This document shows, in pieces, positions 16,578 to 24,972 of a stretch of DNA of 64,000 bases. Within the stretch, counting starts at the first letter, position 1; each line of letters begins with the position of its first letter. Both the position numbers and the translations under genes were made by a program. Source of the stretch: Phycisphaeraceae bacterium (GTDB taxonomy: Bacteria > Planctomycetota > Phycisphaerae > Phycisphaerales > Phycisphaeraceae). The stretch spans positions 1 to 64,000 of the forward strand of contig JADZCR010000005.1 of NCBI GenBank assembly GCA_020851465.1, read 5' to 3'. The notes under the pieces were generated by a model. The model had not been told where the DNA came from. It worked only from the letters and a program-made list of their open reading frames with translations, and made no database searches.

Positions 16578-17783
16578 ATGTCACGAACTATCGTCGTCTT
16601 GGCATGGGTTCTGGCCTGTGTTCTGGGGGATTTTGCTTTGGCGGAATCGCGCCCGCTTCAGCGACGACCACCTGTGGTGGTCCGTAACAGCGGTAGCTTG
16701 AAACTGGCCGCCAGCCGCGCTACGCCGGGCACGGTAATCCTCGTCGCTCCCGGAAACTACGAACCGGAAGTCTGGATCAAAGGCGTCACCGGTGCGGAAG
16801 GCGTGCCCGTGATCATCGCGGCGCAGGATCCCGGGCGCAAGCCGGTGTTTGAGGGCGGCCGTGAATGCTTCAAGCTCTCCAACGCATCGCATGTCGAGTT
16901 GCGTAATCTGGTTTTCGTCAATCCACGCGACAACGCGCTGAATATCGACGACGGTGCGAACCACGACAAGCCTTCAGTGGACATCGTGATTACAGGCATC
17001 GAGGTGCGCAGCAATCTGCGTAAAGGCAATCACGATGGAATCAAACTCTCAGGAGTTCACCGGTTTCTGGTTCGAGATTGCACGATCGATGGATGGGGTA
17101 AGGATGGGTCCGCCATCGACATGGTTGGATGCCGGGACGGCCTGATTGAAAACTGCAAGTTCACCGATCCGACCGGGAAAACCGCCACCGGGCCGCAAGC
17201 CAAGGGAGGGAGTCAGAACATCACCTTTCGCCGTTGCCGGTTTGAAACGGCGGGACTGCGGGCGTTGAACCTCGGTGGACGCACTTCGGATTCCGCTTTT
17301 CGTATGCCGCCCAACGAGGAGAAGATGTTTGAAGCCAGGAACATGACGGTCGAAGGCTGCACGTTCATCGGCTCCGAAGCGCCGCTGGCGTTCGTGGGCG
17401 TTGACGGCGCGGAGGTGCGGTACAACACGTTCTATCACCCCGGCAGGTGGGTGATGCGAATCCTCCAGGAATCTCGCGGCGAAGATTTCATCACCTGTCG
17501 TAACGGCAATTTCCATCACAATCTGGTGGTAACCTCGGACAGCCTCAACTCGACAGTCAACGTCGGCAAGCTCACTGCACCAGAGACGTTCAAGTTTTCT
17601 GATAACTGGTGGTACTGCGATACCGCGCCGGGGATGAGCGCACCGACCTTGCCGACGACGGAGACCAACGGCGTCATCGGCAAAGACCCGCTGTTTGTCA
17701 ATGCGAAAAGCGGTGACCTGAATGTGTCAGCAGAAAGCCCGGCCAAAAGTGTCGGTGCGCACGCGCTGCCGCCGGATAAGTAA
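16578..17783 (+). CDS. Secreted right-handed parallel beta-helix protein
   Basis: 401 residues with a signal peptide (hydrophobic core VVLAWVLACVLGDFALA). The remainder has the short repeating strand-turn pattern of pectate-lyase/PL6-like beta-helices, for example RNLVFVNPRDNALNIDDG, RFLVRDCTIDGWG, DGLIENCKFTDP, NITFRRCRFETAG, NMTVEGCTFIG and EVRYNTFYHPG. Proteins of this kind bind or cleave polysaccharides outside the cytoplasm, and together with the heparinase-like gene at 3846 this fits a polysaccharide-degrading lifestyle. I cannot assign catalytic residues. The ATG at 16578 follows AGGA with a 7-8 bp gap; a nearer-upstream ATG at 16571 is in another frame. Confidence 0.75.
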   Translation: MSRTIVVLAWVLACVLGDFALAESRPLQRRPPVVVRNSGSLKLAASRATPGTVILVAPGNYEPEVWIKGVTGAEGVPVIIAAQDPGRKPVFEGGRECFKLSNASHVELRNLVFVNPRDNALNIDDGANHDKPSVDIVITGIEVRSNLRKGNHDGIKLSGVHRFLVRDCTIDGWGKDGSAIDMVGCRDGLIENCKFTDPTGKTATGPQAKGGSQNITFRRCRFETAGLRALNLGGRTSDSAFRMPPNEEKMFEARNMTVEGCTFIGSEAPLAFVGVDGAEVRYNTFYHPGRWVMRILQESRGEDFITCRNGNFHHNLVVTSDSLNSTVNVGKLTAPETFKFSDNWWYCDTAPGMSAPTLPTTETNGVIGKDPLFVNAKSGDLNVSAESPAKSVGAHALPPDK

Positions 17784-17825
17784 CTCGCTGTCATTTCACA
17801 GGCGGGTACTCCAATCGGAGCGAGA

Positions 17826-18707
17826 TCAGATTCCTTTGGCGATTTCGTAGATCGCTTCGGCGTCGAGAACCTGATCGTTGGACTCGAACAGCCTGGCGAT
17901 AGAGGCGCGGTGGATTTTCATTTTGGTTCCACCCACGCCTAACGCCCCAAATGCGAAGACGCCATTGCGATCTTTGGCTTTGTCCGTCATGTCGATGCCT
18001 TCAAGCCCCAGCGGCGGAACGGCATTGAGATCAATGGCGAGCCGGAGTTTCTTCATGCCGGTCTGCGTGGCTTTGTCCATCATCCGCACCCCAGCTGGTC
18101 CCGCTGCAATGAGCAACTCCGCCGCTGCGAGAGCCTGGGCAAATGAATCCGGCTGTTCAGGCGAGCAGGCGATAAGATTCGCCCCGCCGACCTGTTGATG
18201 GATCGCGTCTGCTGCCTGCCGCGCCCGTTGGATGTTGCGGCTGCTTAGATACACCGTGGATTTCTCACGAGCCAGTAGCCTTGCAGCACGGATGCCGACC
18301 GGGCCGGTGCCCAGTACCAGGGCGGAGGTATTGGAAAGGTCGAGGTGTTTCCGCGCGGAGATGACAGCACCTGCAGCCGTCGTGTTGGAACCGTTGGCGT
18401 CCATCATCACGGAAACGCGCAGCGGGCCGAAGAAGGTCTCCACCGTCCGCGCGAGCAGTTGTTCACCTGTCTCGACGCTCGCCCCGCCGATAAAGATGGC
18501 GGTTCGTTTCAGGTCGGGTACGCCGCGTGTGAAGATAGCACCGTGGACAAGGCCGGGGAGTTGCGCCAGGGTGACGCCGCCATAGGAAAAAACCTCATCC
18601 GCTCCGGCATCAATCGCAACCACACGGTCGAACACGCTGGCGTGCCGATCGCTGTCGAACTGGATGAGGATTTTGCGTTTGTCCGTTGGAGGTTTGTTAT
18701 CACTCAT
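17826..18707 (-). CDS. mtdA: Methylene-tetrahydromethanopterin/tetrahydrofolate dehydrogenase, MtdA/MtdC type
   Basis: 293 residues, close to the 288 of methylotroph MtdA. It aligns by eye with MtdA along its whole length: ILIQFDSDRHASVFDRVVAID near the N-terminus, GAIFTRGVPDLKRTAIFIGG, FFGPLRVSVMMDANGSNTTAAG, the Rossmann NADP site ALVLGTGPVGIRAARLLA, and the C-terminal FGALGVGGTKMKIHRASIARLFES. It oxidises methylene-H4MPT (or H4F) with NAD(P) in C1 transfer between formaldehyde and formate levels. Planctomycetes are known to carry H4MPT-linked C1 genes, including a separate MtdC class; which class this is needs a tree. The start at 18707 matches the family N-terminus; in-frame ATGs at 18731 and 18767 exist. 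It lies 104 bp downstream of dnaA, same strand. A formylmethanofuran dehydrogenase subunit is at the far end of the window. Confidence 0.85.
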   Translation of the reverse strand: MSDNKPPTDKRKILIQFDSDRHASVFDRVVAIDAGADEVFSYGGVTLAQLPGLVHGAIFTRGVPDLKRTAIFIGGASVETGEQLLARTVETFFGPLRVSVMMDANGSNTTAAGAVISARKHLDLSNTSALVLGTGPVGIRAARLLAREKSTVYLSSRNIQRARQAADAIHQQVGGANLIACSPEQPDSFAQALAAAELLIAAGPAGVRMMDKATQTGMKKLRLAIDLNAVPPLGLEGIDMTDKAKDRNGVFAFGALGVGGTKMKIHRASIARLFESNDQVLDAEAIYEIAKGI

Positions 18708-18811
18708 GCGCGAAAGAATATCGCAAGCCATCCTCGCGGGATACTCGACCGTATTTTCGTTCGTCATCAGACGGTGCGCGGAGGATTCGTACCACGGCGA
18801 GGCGTCTGCTG

Positions 18812-20305
18812 TTACGCCCGCATCACCGCGTGACGGAGACGTTGCACCAAGTCGGACAGTTCTGCCTGCTCCATGGTTGCCGGCACCGTGACACGCACGC
18901 CCTCGGATACCTGTTTTTCCACGCGCTGCGCAGCGGTGATGACCGTGGAGTGATTTTTTCGGCCCATGGCAGAAGCGATTTCCGGGTAGCTCATGGTCGT
19001 CATCTGACGGGTGAGATAGATCACCAGTGATCGCGCAAGGACCGCGGAAGCCTGTCGCCCGTTGGCCAGAATCTGTGCCTTGCTGACTCCTGTTTCCTGC
19101 GCGACGACACCCAGGACGTTATCAAAGCGAATGATTCGTCGCGGCGTCTGGAGATCAGCGTCAAAGAGGTGATTCACGATGGTGTGACCGATAGGCTCCG
19201 CTACTCCGCCCTCACGCTGCTGGGCGAGGCTCGCCAGGGCGTGGAGTTTGGCGAGAGTGCCCTCGATCTCGCGCACGGAGCCTACGCATCGGCTGGCGAG
19301 CACATCAATGACGGTTTCGAGGAGGCACAGCCCCCGTCGCTGCACCAGCGCCCGGACGATGCGGGCACGGGTTGTCGTGTCAGGAGGCTTGATCTCCACC
19401 ACCATGCCGCGAACGCACCGGTTGACGAGGGCATCGCTGAACTGGCGGATCAACTTGGGATGGCTGTCGCTGGCGAGCATGACCCGCGCCCCGCCCATCT
19501 CGATGGCGTCGAAGCTGTGCAGAAACTCCTGCTGTGTTGCAGCTTTGTTGGCGAGGAAATGGACATCATCCACCGCCAGCAGATCGAGCTGGCGTATTTT
19601 CCTGCGGAACGCTTCGAGCTTGTTGGCACGCATGGCGGCAAGAAACTCGTTGGTGAACTGTTCCCCAGTGGTGTAAAGCACCTTGGCCTGCGGGTTGCGA
19701 TCGAGCAGGCGGCAGCAGACCCCCTGAAGCAGATGGGTCTTACCCAGACCGCAACCGCCGTGAAGAAAGAGCGGGTGCGAGGAGTGATCGTCATCGAGCA
19801 GACGCTGGGCGGCGGCGAAGGCCAGCTCATTGCTCGGACCGACGATGAAAGTTTCGAGGCGGTGGCGGAAGGCGGCATTGGGTGTAGGCAGGGGCGCAGC
19901 CGTGGTGAACGGCGGACGCACACGTGTGGGCTGGGTGATTTCCGTCAGTGCAGCCGTATCGGGCGGTGTGGCAGCCGCAGGCTGACGAAAATCGGCAAAA
20001 AGTGCGGGCATGACCTCGATGCGAACGTCGATATCGCGTCCAAGCTCCTGATGAGCGGCGTGGCGAAGGTCGCCTTCGAAGTTTCGCCCGATCCAGTCGG
20101 CGACAAACTTGTTGGGCACCGCGACCTCGAGGCGGTGCTCATCATCGCTCAGGCCGATCCTGGCGGTGCGGTCGAACCACATGCTGTAACGTCGTTGGCC
20201 GATCGCACTGGAAAGGCGTTGAGCGATGCGCTCACAGAGGTGTTCTGTGGTGTTGCGGATGGCCGAAGGCGGGCAGAGGGATACATCTGAAGAGGTCGTA
20301 GTCAC
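18812..20305 (-). CDS. dnaA: Chromosomal replication initiator protein DnaA
   Basis: 497 residues, four-domain DnaA. Domain I (residues ~22-100) has QRRYSMWFDR; domain II is a Pro/Ala-rich linker; domain III is the AAA+ core starting NAAFRHRLETFIVGPSNELAFAAA, with Walker A GGCGLGKT at 183-190 and Walker B LLAVDDVHF near 242-250; domain IV ends with the DNA-binding SYPEIASAMGRKNHSTVITA signature. DnaA binds DnaA boxes and melts oriC. The start is GTG at 20305, preceded by a strong AGGAGGAG at 6-13 bp. Domain II and the box-binding signature differ slightly from proteobacterial proteins (KNHST for RDHTT). dnaN, recF and gyrB are not adjacent. The upstream region holds DnaA boxes. Confidence 0.96.
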   Translation of the reverse strand: MTTTSSDVSLCPPSAIRNTTEHLCERIAQRLSSAIGQRRYSMWFDRTARIGLSDDEHRLEVAVPNKFVADWIGRNFEGDLRHAAHQELGRDIDVRIEVMPALFADFRQPAAATPPDTAALTEITQPTRVRPPFTTAAPLPTPNAAFRHRLETFIVGPSNELAFAAAQRLLDDDHSSHPLFLHGGCGLGKTHLLQGVCCRLLDRNPQAKVLYTTGEQFTNEFLAAMRANKLEAFRRKIRQLDLLAVDDVHFLANKAATQQEFLHSFDAIEMGGARVMLASDSHPKLIRQFSDALVNRCVRGMVVEIKPPDTTTRARIVRALVQRRGLCLLETVIDVLASRCVGSVREIEGTLAKLHALASLAQQREGGVAEPIGHTIVNHLFDADLQTPRRIIRFDNVLGVVAQETGVSKAQILANGRQASAVLARSLVIYLTRQMTTMSYPEIASAMGRKNHSTVITAAQRVEKQVSEGVRVTVPATMEQAELSDLVQRLRHAVMRA

Positions 20306-20630
20306 GATCTCTCCTCCTCTGGGAAGGTACCGGCGGAAGACGGACCTGATCGATCAGTAACCGCCAGATTGGTTTTACAGCGCTCGCCGCGCTCTGATGG
20401 AAATGGTTCCGTCCCCAGTCCCGCCCTTGCCTCCGAACGCCAGCCAAGCTCCGACACGAGTTTCAGGTGTCGTCCTCGGCTCGCGGCCGGTGCCCGCGAG
20501 GCGACCGTCCATGATCACGAAGGCAAAGATAAAGACGTTCGAGCGCCGCGGCAATGGGAGAAAATCATCAAAACACCTCCTTCGCACAGAAGTGGATGGA
20601 AAAATCAGAAGTTGAAGACGAAAGATTTTT

Positions 20631-20639
20631 TTATCCACC
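20631..20639 (+). promoter_or_regulatory. DnaA box (8/9 match)
   Basis: TTATCCACC differs from TTATCCACA at the last base. It follows a T-rich stretch and lies 26 bp from a perfect box of opposite orientation. Confidence 0.55.
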
Positions 20640-20665
20640 TCACTCTGCGCGATGTTGGGAAAATT

Positions 20666-20674
20666 TGTGGATAA
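20666..20674 (-). promoter_or_regulatory. DnaA box (perfect consensus)
   Basis: TGTGGATAA on the plus strand, i.e. TTATCCACA on the minus strand, the consensus high-affinity DnaA box, about 360 bp upstream of the dnaA start codon. Confidence 0.72.
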
Positions 20675-20692
20675 GCGCCGATAACTTTTTGA

Positions 20693-20710
20693 TGCTGTTG
20701 CGCAACAGCA
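20693..20710. repeat. 18-bp perfect palindrome near DnaA boxes
   Basis: TGCTGTTGC followed directly by its reverse complement GCAACAGCA. It begins 19 bp after the perfect DnaA box. An 18-bp perfect palindrome is unlikely by chance in a region this size and suggests a dimeric protein binding site. Confidence 0.65.
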
Positions 20711-20814
20711 TATTTCACGTAAGAAAACTGAAGCTGCGACGCTCGACGATCAAAAAAAATCGCGTCGAACGTGAAAAGTTTTGTCAGCGATGACATTGGA
20801 GTGATTGGAGCGGA

Positions 20815-21762
20815 TCACGGAATCGGAAAGATCATCGCGTGTTTGCGAGCATACGCATGGAAACGCATCGATTGGTAGAGCTTGAGTGCCGGCGTGTTTT
20901 GATCGTCCACTGCGAGCGTGAGGCTCGACGCCCCGTGTCGGTGCGCCAGCGATAAGCCATATTCCAGCAGCTTTCGCGCTAATCCCTTGTTTCTCGCTTC
21001 AGGGCTGAGACCCAGATAAACCAGTTCCGCACCTTGGTGCGTCGCAGCGAGGTTGATGAGCATGACACCAGCCGGTTTTCCGTCTCGATGGATCACGGAC
21101 CATAAATCAGGCGTAAATCGTCCGCTGGACATGTGGCCGTCCAGGACATCGCTGATCTGACGCAAACCCAGTAGTCCGGGGCAGTCGAGCGTGTTTTCGT
21201 AGCTTCGCTCGATGGCGTGCTCAAACAGGGCGCGATTCGTGCCGGACCAGGTACAAAGCTCAAATGCCGGAGCGAAATTTGGCTTGATCTCACTACGTTC
21301 CGTCACCCGCTGCATGTAGATGAGAGTTGCGAGATTTCGGAAACCGGCTGCCCGTAAGGCTTTGGATTCGGCGTCCTGTCCCGGATCGAGAATCGCCTGC
21401 ACGAGTCGCACTCGCTGGGGATTCTGTGATTGGCAGATCGTCTGGGCGAGGCGTGACTCCACCATGCCGTCGGTGACGATGGTCGGCGAAATGAAAAGGA
21501 TGGCTGTCCGCCCCGGCGAGGGAACGAGCAGGCCGGCAGCAACGGGTTGGTCGTGTTCCAAAGCGAGCCAGAGGTCTTCGAGTGACATCCGCTGCTTCTG
21601 GGTGTAGTCGAGGAATTGATCGACGGCGGCGTGACTCGGCCGGGCCATTCCCAGGATCAACAGCGACAGCGCGACGCGGCGTTGTTCGAGGCTGGCACGT
21701 CGGACCACAACCGATGGGTCGTCCATACCAGCGGGGGGAAACTTGTCCTGAATCGTGGACAT
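20815..21762 (-). CDS. GNAT-family N-acetyltransferase
   Basis: 315 residues. The C-terminal half (about 165-310) is a GNAT domain with the acetyl-CoA loop LGLSPEARNKGLARKLLEYGL and the late VDDQNTPALKLYQSMRFHAY strand-helix. The N-terminal half (about 18-155) looks like a second, degenerate GNAT-like fold (ILFISPTIV...SKALRAAGFRNLATLIYM), a tandem layout reminiscent of mycothiol synthase and related proteins. It transfers acetyl groups from acetyl-CoA to an unknown amine. It is transcribed away from the promoter-bearing region shared with the divergent gene at 21895. Family is well supported, substrate unknown. Confidence 0.82.
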   Translation of the reverse strand: MSTIQDKFPPAGMDDPSVVVRRASLEQRRVALSLLILGMARPSHAAVDQFLDYTQKQRMSLEDLWLALEHDQPVAAGLLVPSPGRTAILFISPTIVTDGMVESRLAQTICQSQNPQRVRLVQAILDPGQDAESKALRAAGFRNLATLIYMQRVTERSEIKPNFAPAFELCTWSGTNRALFEHAIERSYENTLDCPGLLGLRQISDVLDGHMSSGRFTPDLWSVIHRDGKPAGVMLINLAATHQGAELVYLGLSPEARNKGLARKLLEYGLSLAHRHGASSLTLAVDDQNTPALKLYQSMRFHAYARKHAMIFPIP

Positions 21763-21800
21763 GGGTGGGGTGTTGGCGAGGCGGGGCTTGAAACGGCGTT

Positions 21801-21828
21801 TTGACCGTCCTCATGCCGCGCGTACAAT
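21801..21828 (+). promoter_or_regulatory. Candidate sigma-70 promoter of the exported protein gene at 21895
   Basis: TTGACC (21801-21806), a 16-bp spacer and TACAAT (21823-21828). Both hexamers match the consensus at 5/6. The expected transcript would have a leader of about 60 nt. Confidence 0.6.
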
Positions 21829-21894
21829 GGCTCACGATAGCCGCAAGATCTCGCTTGGCAAAGTATTACACCTGCCTGCCCCGGAAAACTTTCC

Positions 21895-22527
21895 ATGCCT
21901 AAGAAAACTTTGCTGATGATGTCCGTTGTGCTTGCCCTGACGGTCGCAGCCGTGATGACGCTGCCGATGACACCGAGGGCGTATGGTTTTCCTGAGCCAT
22001 CATCCGCACCGGAGTCGTGGCAGTTCGACTTTACTTACAGCAAGCCCGCCGTGATCGCGGTCAAGACCATCGATGGCGTCAAGTGGTTCTGGTACATCAC
22101 CTACAAGGTCGAGAACAACACCGGCGAGGATCGGCTGTTCATCCCTGAGATCGTCATGTCCACCGATCAAGGCGATATCGCTGTCGCGGGAAAGAATGTC
22201 CCTGCCGGCGTGTTTGACGCAATCAAGCAGAGTTTGGGTAACAAGCTCCTCGAGAGTCCGGTGCGCGTCGTCGGTCGTCTCCTTCAGGGTGAGGACAACG
22301 CCCGTGAGAGCGTCGCGATCTGGCCAGCTTTCGATCATGACATTGATGAAATGAGCATTTTCATCTCCGGCATCGATGGTGAGACGGAAGTTATCAAACA
22401 CCCGCTCACCGGCGATAACGTTACCGTCGTCAAGACCCTGATGGCCAGCTACAACCTGCCCGGTACAGGCGGTCGGTTGCAGGAACAGGCGGTAGTGCCT
22501 CACGGCGAAACGTGGGTTATGCGTTAA
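21895..22527 (+). CDS. Exported hypothetical protein
   Basis: 210 residues with a signal peptide (MPKKTLLMMSVVLALTVAAV, cleavage probably near YGFPEP). The mature part starts SWQFDFTYSKPAVIAVKTID and contains YITYKVENNTGEDRLFIPEI, a strand pattern like immunoglobulin-like or DUF exported domains. A candidate sigma-70 promoter lies 66 bp upstream. I do not recognise the family and assign no function. It ends convergent to prmC with a 70-bp gap in which no terminator is visible. Confidence 0.75.
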   Translation: MPKKTLLMMSVVLALTVAAVMTLPMTPRAYGFPEPSSAPESWQFDFTYSKPAVIAVKTIDGVKWFWYITYKVENNTGEDRLFIPEIVMSTDQGDIAVAGKNVPAGVFDAIKQSLGNKLLESPVRVVGRLLQGEDNARESVAIWPAFDHDIDEMSIFISGIDGETEVIKHPLTGDNVTVVKTLMASYNLPGTGGRLQEQAVVPHGETWVMR

Positions 22528-22597
22528 TCGCCTCACCTTTCGATTTTTAACTCGCGGTTCAGGCAGTCCGTAGCGTTGATCGCTGCGCAATTTTGCG

Positions 22598-23476
22598 TTA
22601 CACAGCGTCTGCGACCAGTACTCTGGGCAACCCCTCGTGATCCGCGAGCACTTGCGGATTAGACAGTCGCGGCGAGACTCGCGCCAGTTCCAAGGCGGCA
22701 TTTTTCTGTGAAGCGGCGATTTCGATGGCGATCTGGGCAGGCGTATCCATGACGCGATGAGCTTGTTCGAGGATAGCACGGATGAATTGCAGCCCGTCCG
22801 TGCCGCCACGCAACGCGGTCACCGGCTCGTAGTCCTTCACATTCGGCAGGACTTCCTCCCACTCGGCATCGCTGATGTAGGGCGGATTGCTCACGAGATA
22901 CCGCACGCGCTGACTGGTGAGCGGCTCCAGCAGATTTCCAGAGTGAAAGTCGATTCGAACCGCCACTCCCTGCGACCGGGCATTTTCCTTTGCGATCGCC
23001 AGTGCGTCTTCTGAAATGTCGATGGCGATCACTCGGCTGTTGGGAATGTGTTTCGCCAGTGCGATGGCGATGGCTCCCGATCCGGTGCCGATGTCAGCGA
23101 TGAGCGGCGCGTGAAACCCCGGAGTGCGGCGGCAATGTTGAATCACGTGTTCAACGAGAGTTTCCGTGCTGGGTCGGGGGATGAGCACCGCGGGGCTGAC
23201 TTTGAGCATCATCGAAAAAAAGGGGGCGTTACCGACGAGGTAATCGACCGGCTCGTGCTTCGCAGCCCGCTCGACCAAATCGCGGTACGCGGCCCGTTCC
23301 AGTTCACTGGCGGGCCGGTCGGCATCCATGTAGAGCTTGATCCTCGCGACCCCCAGCACGTGAGCCAGCAGCATCTCCGCGGAAAGACGCGGTGAATCCA
23401 CGCCTTTTTTTTCGAGATGCTCAGCCGTCCAGGCGAGCAATCGCCGCGTTGTCCACCGGGCTGCGTTTACGGTCAT
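22598..23476 (-). CDS. prmC: Release factor glutamine N5-methyltransferase
   Basis: 292 residues. PrmC methylates the Gln of the GGQ motif in release factors RF1 and RF2. The N-terminal helical domain (residues 1-80) is followed by a Rossmann methyltransferase domain with the SAM site IADIGTGSGAIAIALAKH and the catalytic NPPY motif in LVSNPPYISDAEWEEV. Length matches the family (~280). prfA, often adjacent in other bacteria, is not here. It is divergent from panC, whose start is 107 bp away. Confidence 0.92.
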   Translation of the reverse strand: MTVNAARWTTRRLLAWTAEHLEKKGVDSPRLSAEMLLAHVLGVARIKLYMDADRPASELERAAYRDLVERAAKHEPVDYLVGNAPFFSMMLKVSPAVLIPRPSTETLVEHVIQHCRRTPGFHAPLIADIGTGSGAIAIALAKHIPNSRVIAIDISEDALAIAKENARSQGVAVRIDFHSGNLLEPLTSQRVRYLVSNPPYISDAEWEEVLPNVKDYEPVTALRGGTDGLQFIRAILEQAHRVMDTPAQIAIEIAASQKNAALELARVSPRLSNPQVLADHEGLPRVLVADAV

Positions 23477-23583
23477 GCGTGGATTTTAGATCGTGTCTTG
23501 ACGGATGCGAACGGGCAGCAAAGCGACCACGCGGGTCGGTGCCGCATTTCCGAGCCTGTATCAATCGCGTACACTCCCGCAGC

Positions 23584-24444
23584 ATGTGGGTCGCCCGTAC
23601 CGTTCTTGATGCGCGAAAGCTCCGCCGTGATCTTGCGGGACGTGTTGCGTTTGTGCCAACGATGGGTGCGCTTCACCGCGGACATGTGTCGCTGATGGAG
23701 TCGGCCCGCAGGCTCGCGGATCATGTGGTTGTGAGCATTTTTGTAAATCCGACGCAGTTTGCGCCGCATGAGGACTTTGCGAAATACCCCCGGCCTATCG
23801 AAGCGGACCTCGCCGCATGTGAAACCGCAGGGGTTTCGGGTGTCTTCCACCCCGATCCTCTGGAAATGTACCCGGCCAATCAACTCACCAGCGAAGTGAA
23901 CATTCCGCAGTTGGCGTCGATCCTCGAAGGCGCGGTCAGGCCGACTCACTTTGCCGGCGTCTGCCGGGTGGTCGCCAAATTGTTCAACATCATCCAACCG
24001 GATGTCGCGTGTTTCGGGCAGAAGGATTACCAGCAGGTTCGCGTGATTCAGGCGATGGTTGATGACCTGAACATGCCGGTGACGATCGCGGAACTCGCCA
24101 CGGTGCGTGAAAGCGACGGCCTGGCTCTGTCGAGCCGGAATGTGTACCTCGATCCCGAGCAGCGACGACACGCGGGGGCACTTTACAAGGCCCTCCAGGC
24201 AGCGCGGTTGCTTATCGAATCAGACGGTGAGACGGAACCAGCCAACATCGAGTCAGCCATGAAACAAATCATCGAGTCGCATCAGGTCACGCCTGATTAC
24301 GCGGTGGTGCGCCACCCGCAGACTCTGGCGCCGCTTGACTCGATCAATCCCGCGCTGACCGGCGGTGTGGTGGTACTGGTCGCGGGCAGACTCGGCTCCG
24401 TGCGACTCATCGACAACATGGTGGTAGGGCGAAACGCTGGATAG
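23584..24444 (+). CDS. panC: Pantothenate synthetase (pantoate--beta-alanine ligase)
   Basis: 286 residues. It joins pantoate and beta-alanine with ATP, giving pantothenate for coenzyme A. Diagnostic blocks: VPTMGALHRGHVSLMESAR (HxGH), SIFVNPTQFAPHEDFAKYPR, HFAGVCRVVAKLFNIIQPDVACFGQKDYQQ and DGLALSSRNVYLDPEQR. Length is that of the family. The open frame extends 64 codons upstream to 23392 over the prmC start region, but homology begins at MWVARTV, so ATG 23584 is used; it lacks a clear ribosome-binding site. It ends 6 bp from the convergent gene at 24451. panB/panD are not in the window. Confidence 0.94.
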   Translation: MWVARTVLDARKLRRDLAGRVAFVPTMGALHRGHVSLMESARRLADHVVVSIFVNPTQFAPHEDFAKYPRPIEADLAACETAGVSGVFHPDPLEMYPANQLTSEVNIPQLASILEGAVRPTHFAGVCRVVAKLFNIIQPDVACFGQKDYQQVRVIQAMVDDLNMPVTIAELATVRESDGLALSSRNVYLDPEQRRHAGALYKALQAARLLIESDGETEPANIESAMKQIIESHQVTPDYAVVRHPQTLAPLDSINPALTGGVVVLVAGRLGSVRLIDNMVVGRNAG

Positions 24445-24450
24445 CAGCGA

Positions 24451-24972
24451 TCATTGGCTGATGCGGTTGTCGAGTCTGCGCAGCTCGACGCGGCGAGGCT
24501 CGATCCGGGCGTTGATTCGGGCATCGTAGAGCTGCGGCGCAGGCGCAGGGTTGGTCTGGAGCGGCTGAAGCTCAAAGACCGTGTTGGGGCCGATCATCTC
24601 GATGTATTGCCCGTCCTCGCGTGGCGTGACATTCATCGACAGCTCACCATCGCGAGCGTACATCAGGTAGTTGATGCGGTCCACGCGGGCGATGAAACCC
24701 TTGCCGATCCGGTAATACTGTTGTTTCACCGGCGTACCCAGCGCGCCGCTCATGGCAAAGGCACTGTATTGATCGCCTGAGATGGTCGTGTACAGGCGGC
24801 TGTTGTGTTCACCTTCGTAGCGTAATCCCGCTTCCATCTGTCGGTAACTTCGCGCCAGCGGATCAAGGTCAGCCACAGTCTGATCGACAGGCTTTAATCC
24901 TTCGCGCGGCCCCGCCATTACAGATGGCGTCATGGCTATGAGGATCAGCAGGGGCAGGAGCTTCATGTTCAC
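24451..24972 (-). CDS. Exported hypothetical protein
   Basis: 173 residues with a signal peptide (MKLLPLLILIAMTPSVMAG). The mature protein has no motif I recognise; it contains YYRIGKGFIARVDRINYLMY and a basic C-terminal tail (RINARIEPRRVELRRLDNR). The GTG at 24972 overlaps the TGA of the upstream lipoprotein gene by 4 bp (GTGA), indicating translational coupling; an ATG two codons later (24966) is an alternative start. The tight link to the lipoprotein gene suggests a shared envelope role, which is inference. Confidence 0.7.
   Translation of the reverse strand: MNMKLLPLLILIAMTPSVMAGPREGLKPVDQTVADLDPLARSYRQMEAGLRYEGEHNSRLYTTISGDQYSAFAMSGALGTPVKQQYYRIGKGFIARVDRINYLMYARDGELSMNVTPREDGQYIEMIGPNTVFELQPLQTNPAPAPQLYDARINARIEPRRVELRRLDNRISQ

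Larger units (their letters stand above)
20306..20814. other. Candidate replication origin region (oriC) upstream of dnaA
   Basis: About 510 bp without a gene. The half distal to dnaA (20550-20790) is visibly richer in A+T than its surroundings, with runs such as GATTTTTTTATCC and ATCAAAAAAAATCG. It contains one perfect DnaA box (TTATCCACA, minus strand, 20666-20674), one 8/9 box (TTATCCACC, 20631-20639) 26 bp away, and an 18-bp perfect palindrome (20693-20710). This combination next to dnaA suggests an origin or at least dnaA autoregulation; only two boxes are convincing, which is few for an origin. Confidence 0.5.
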
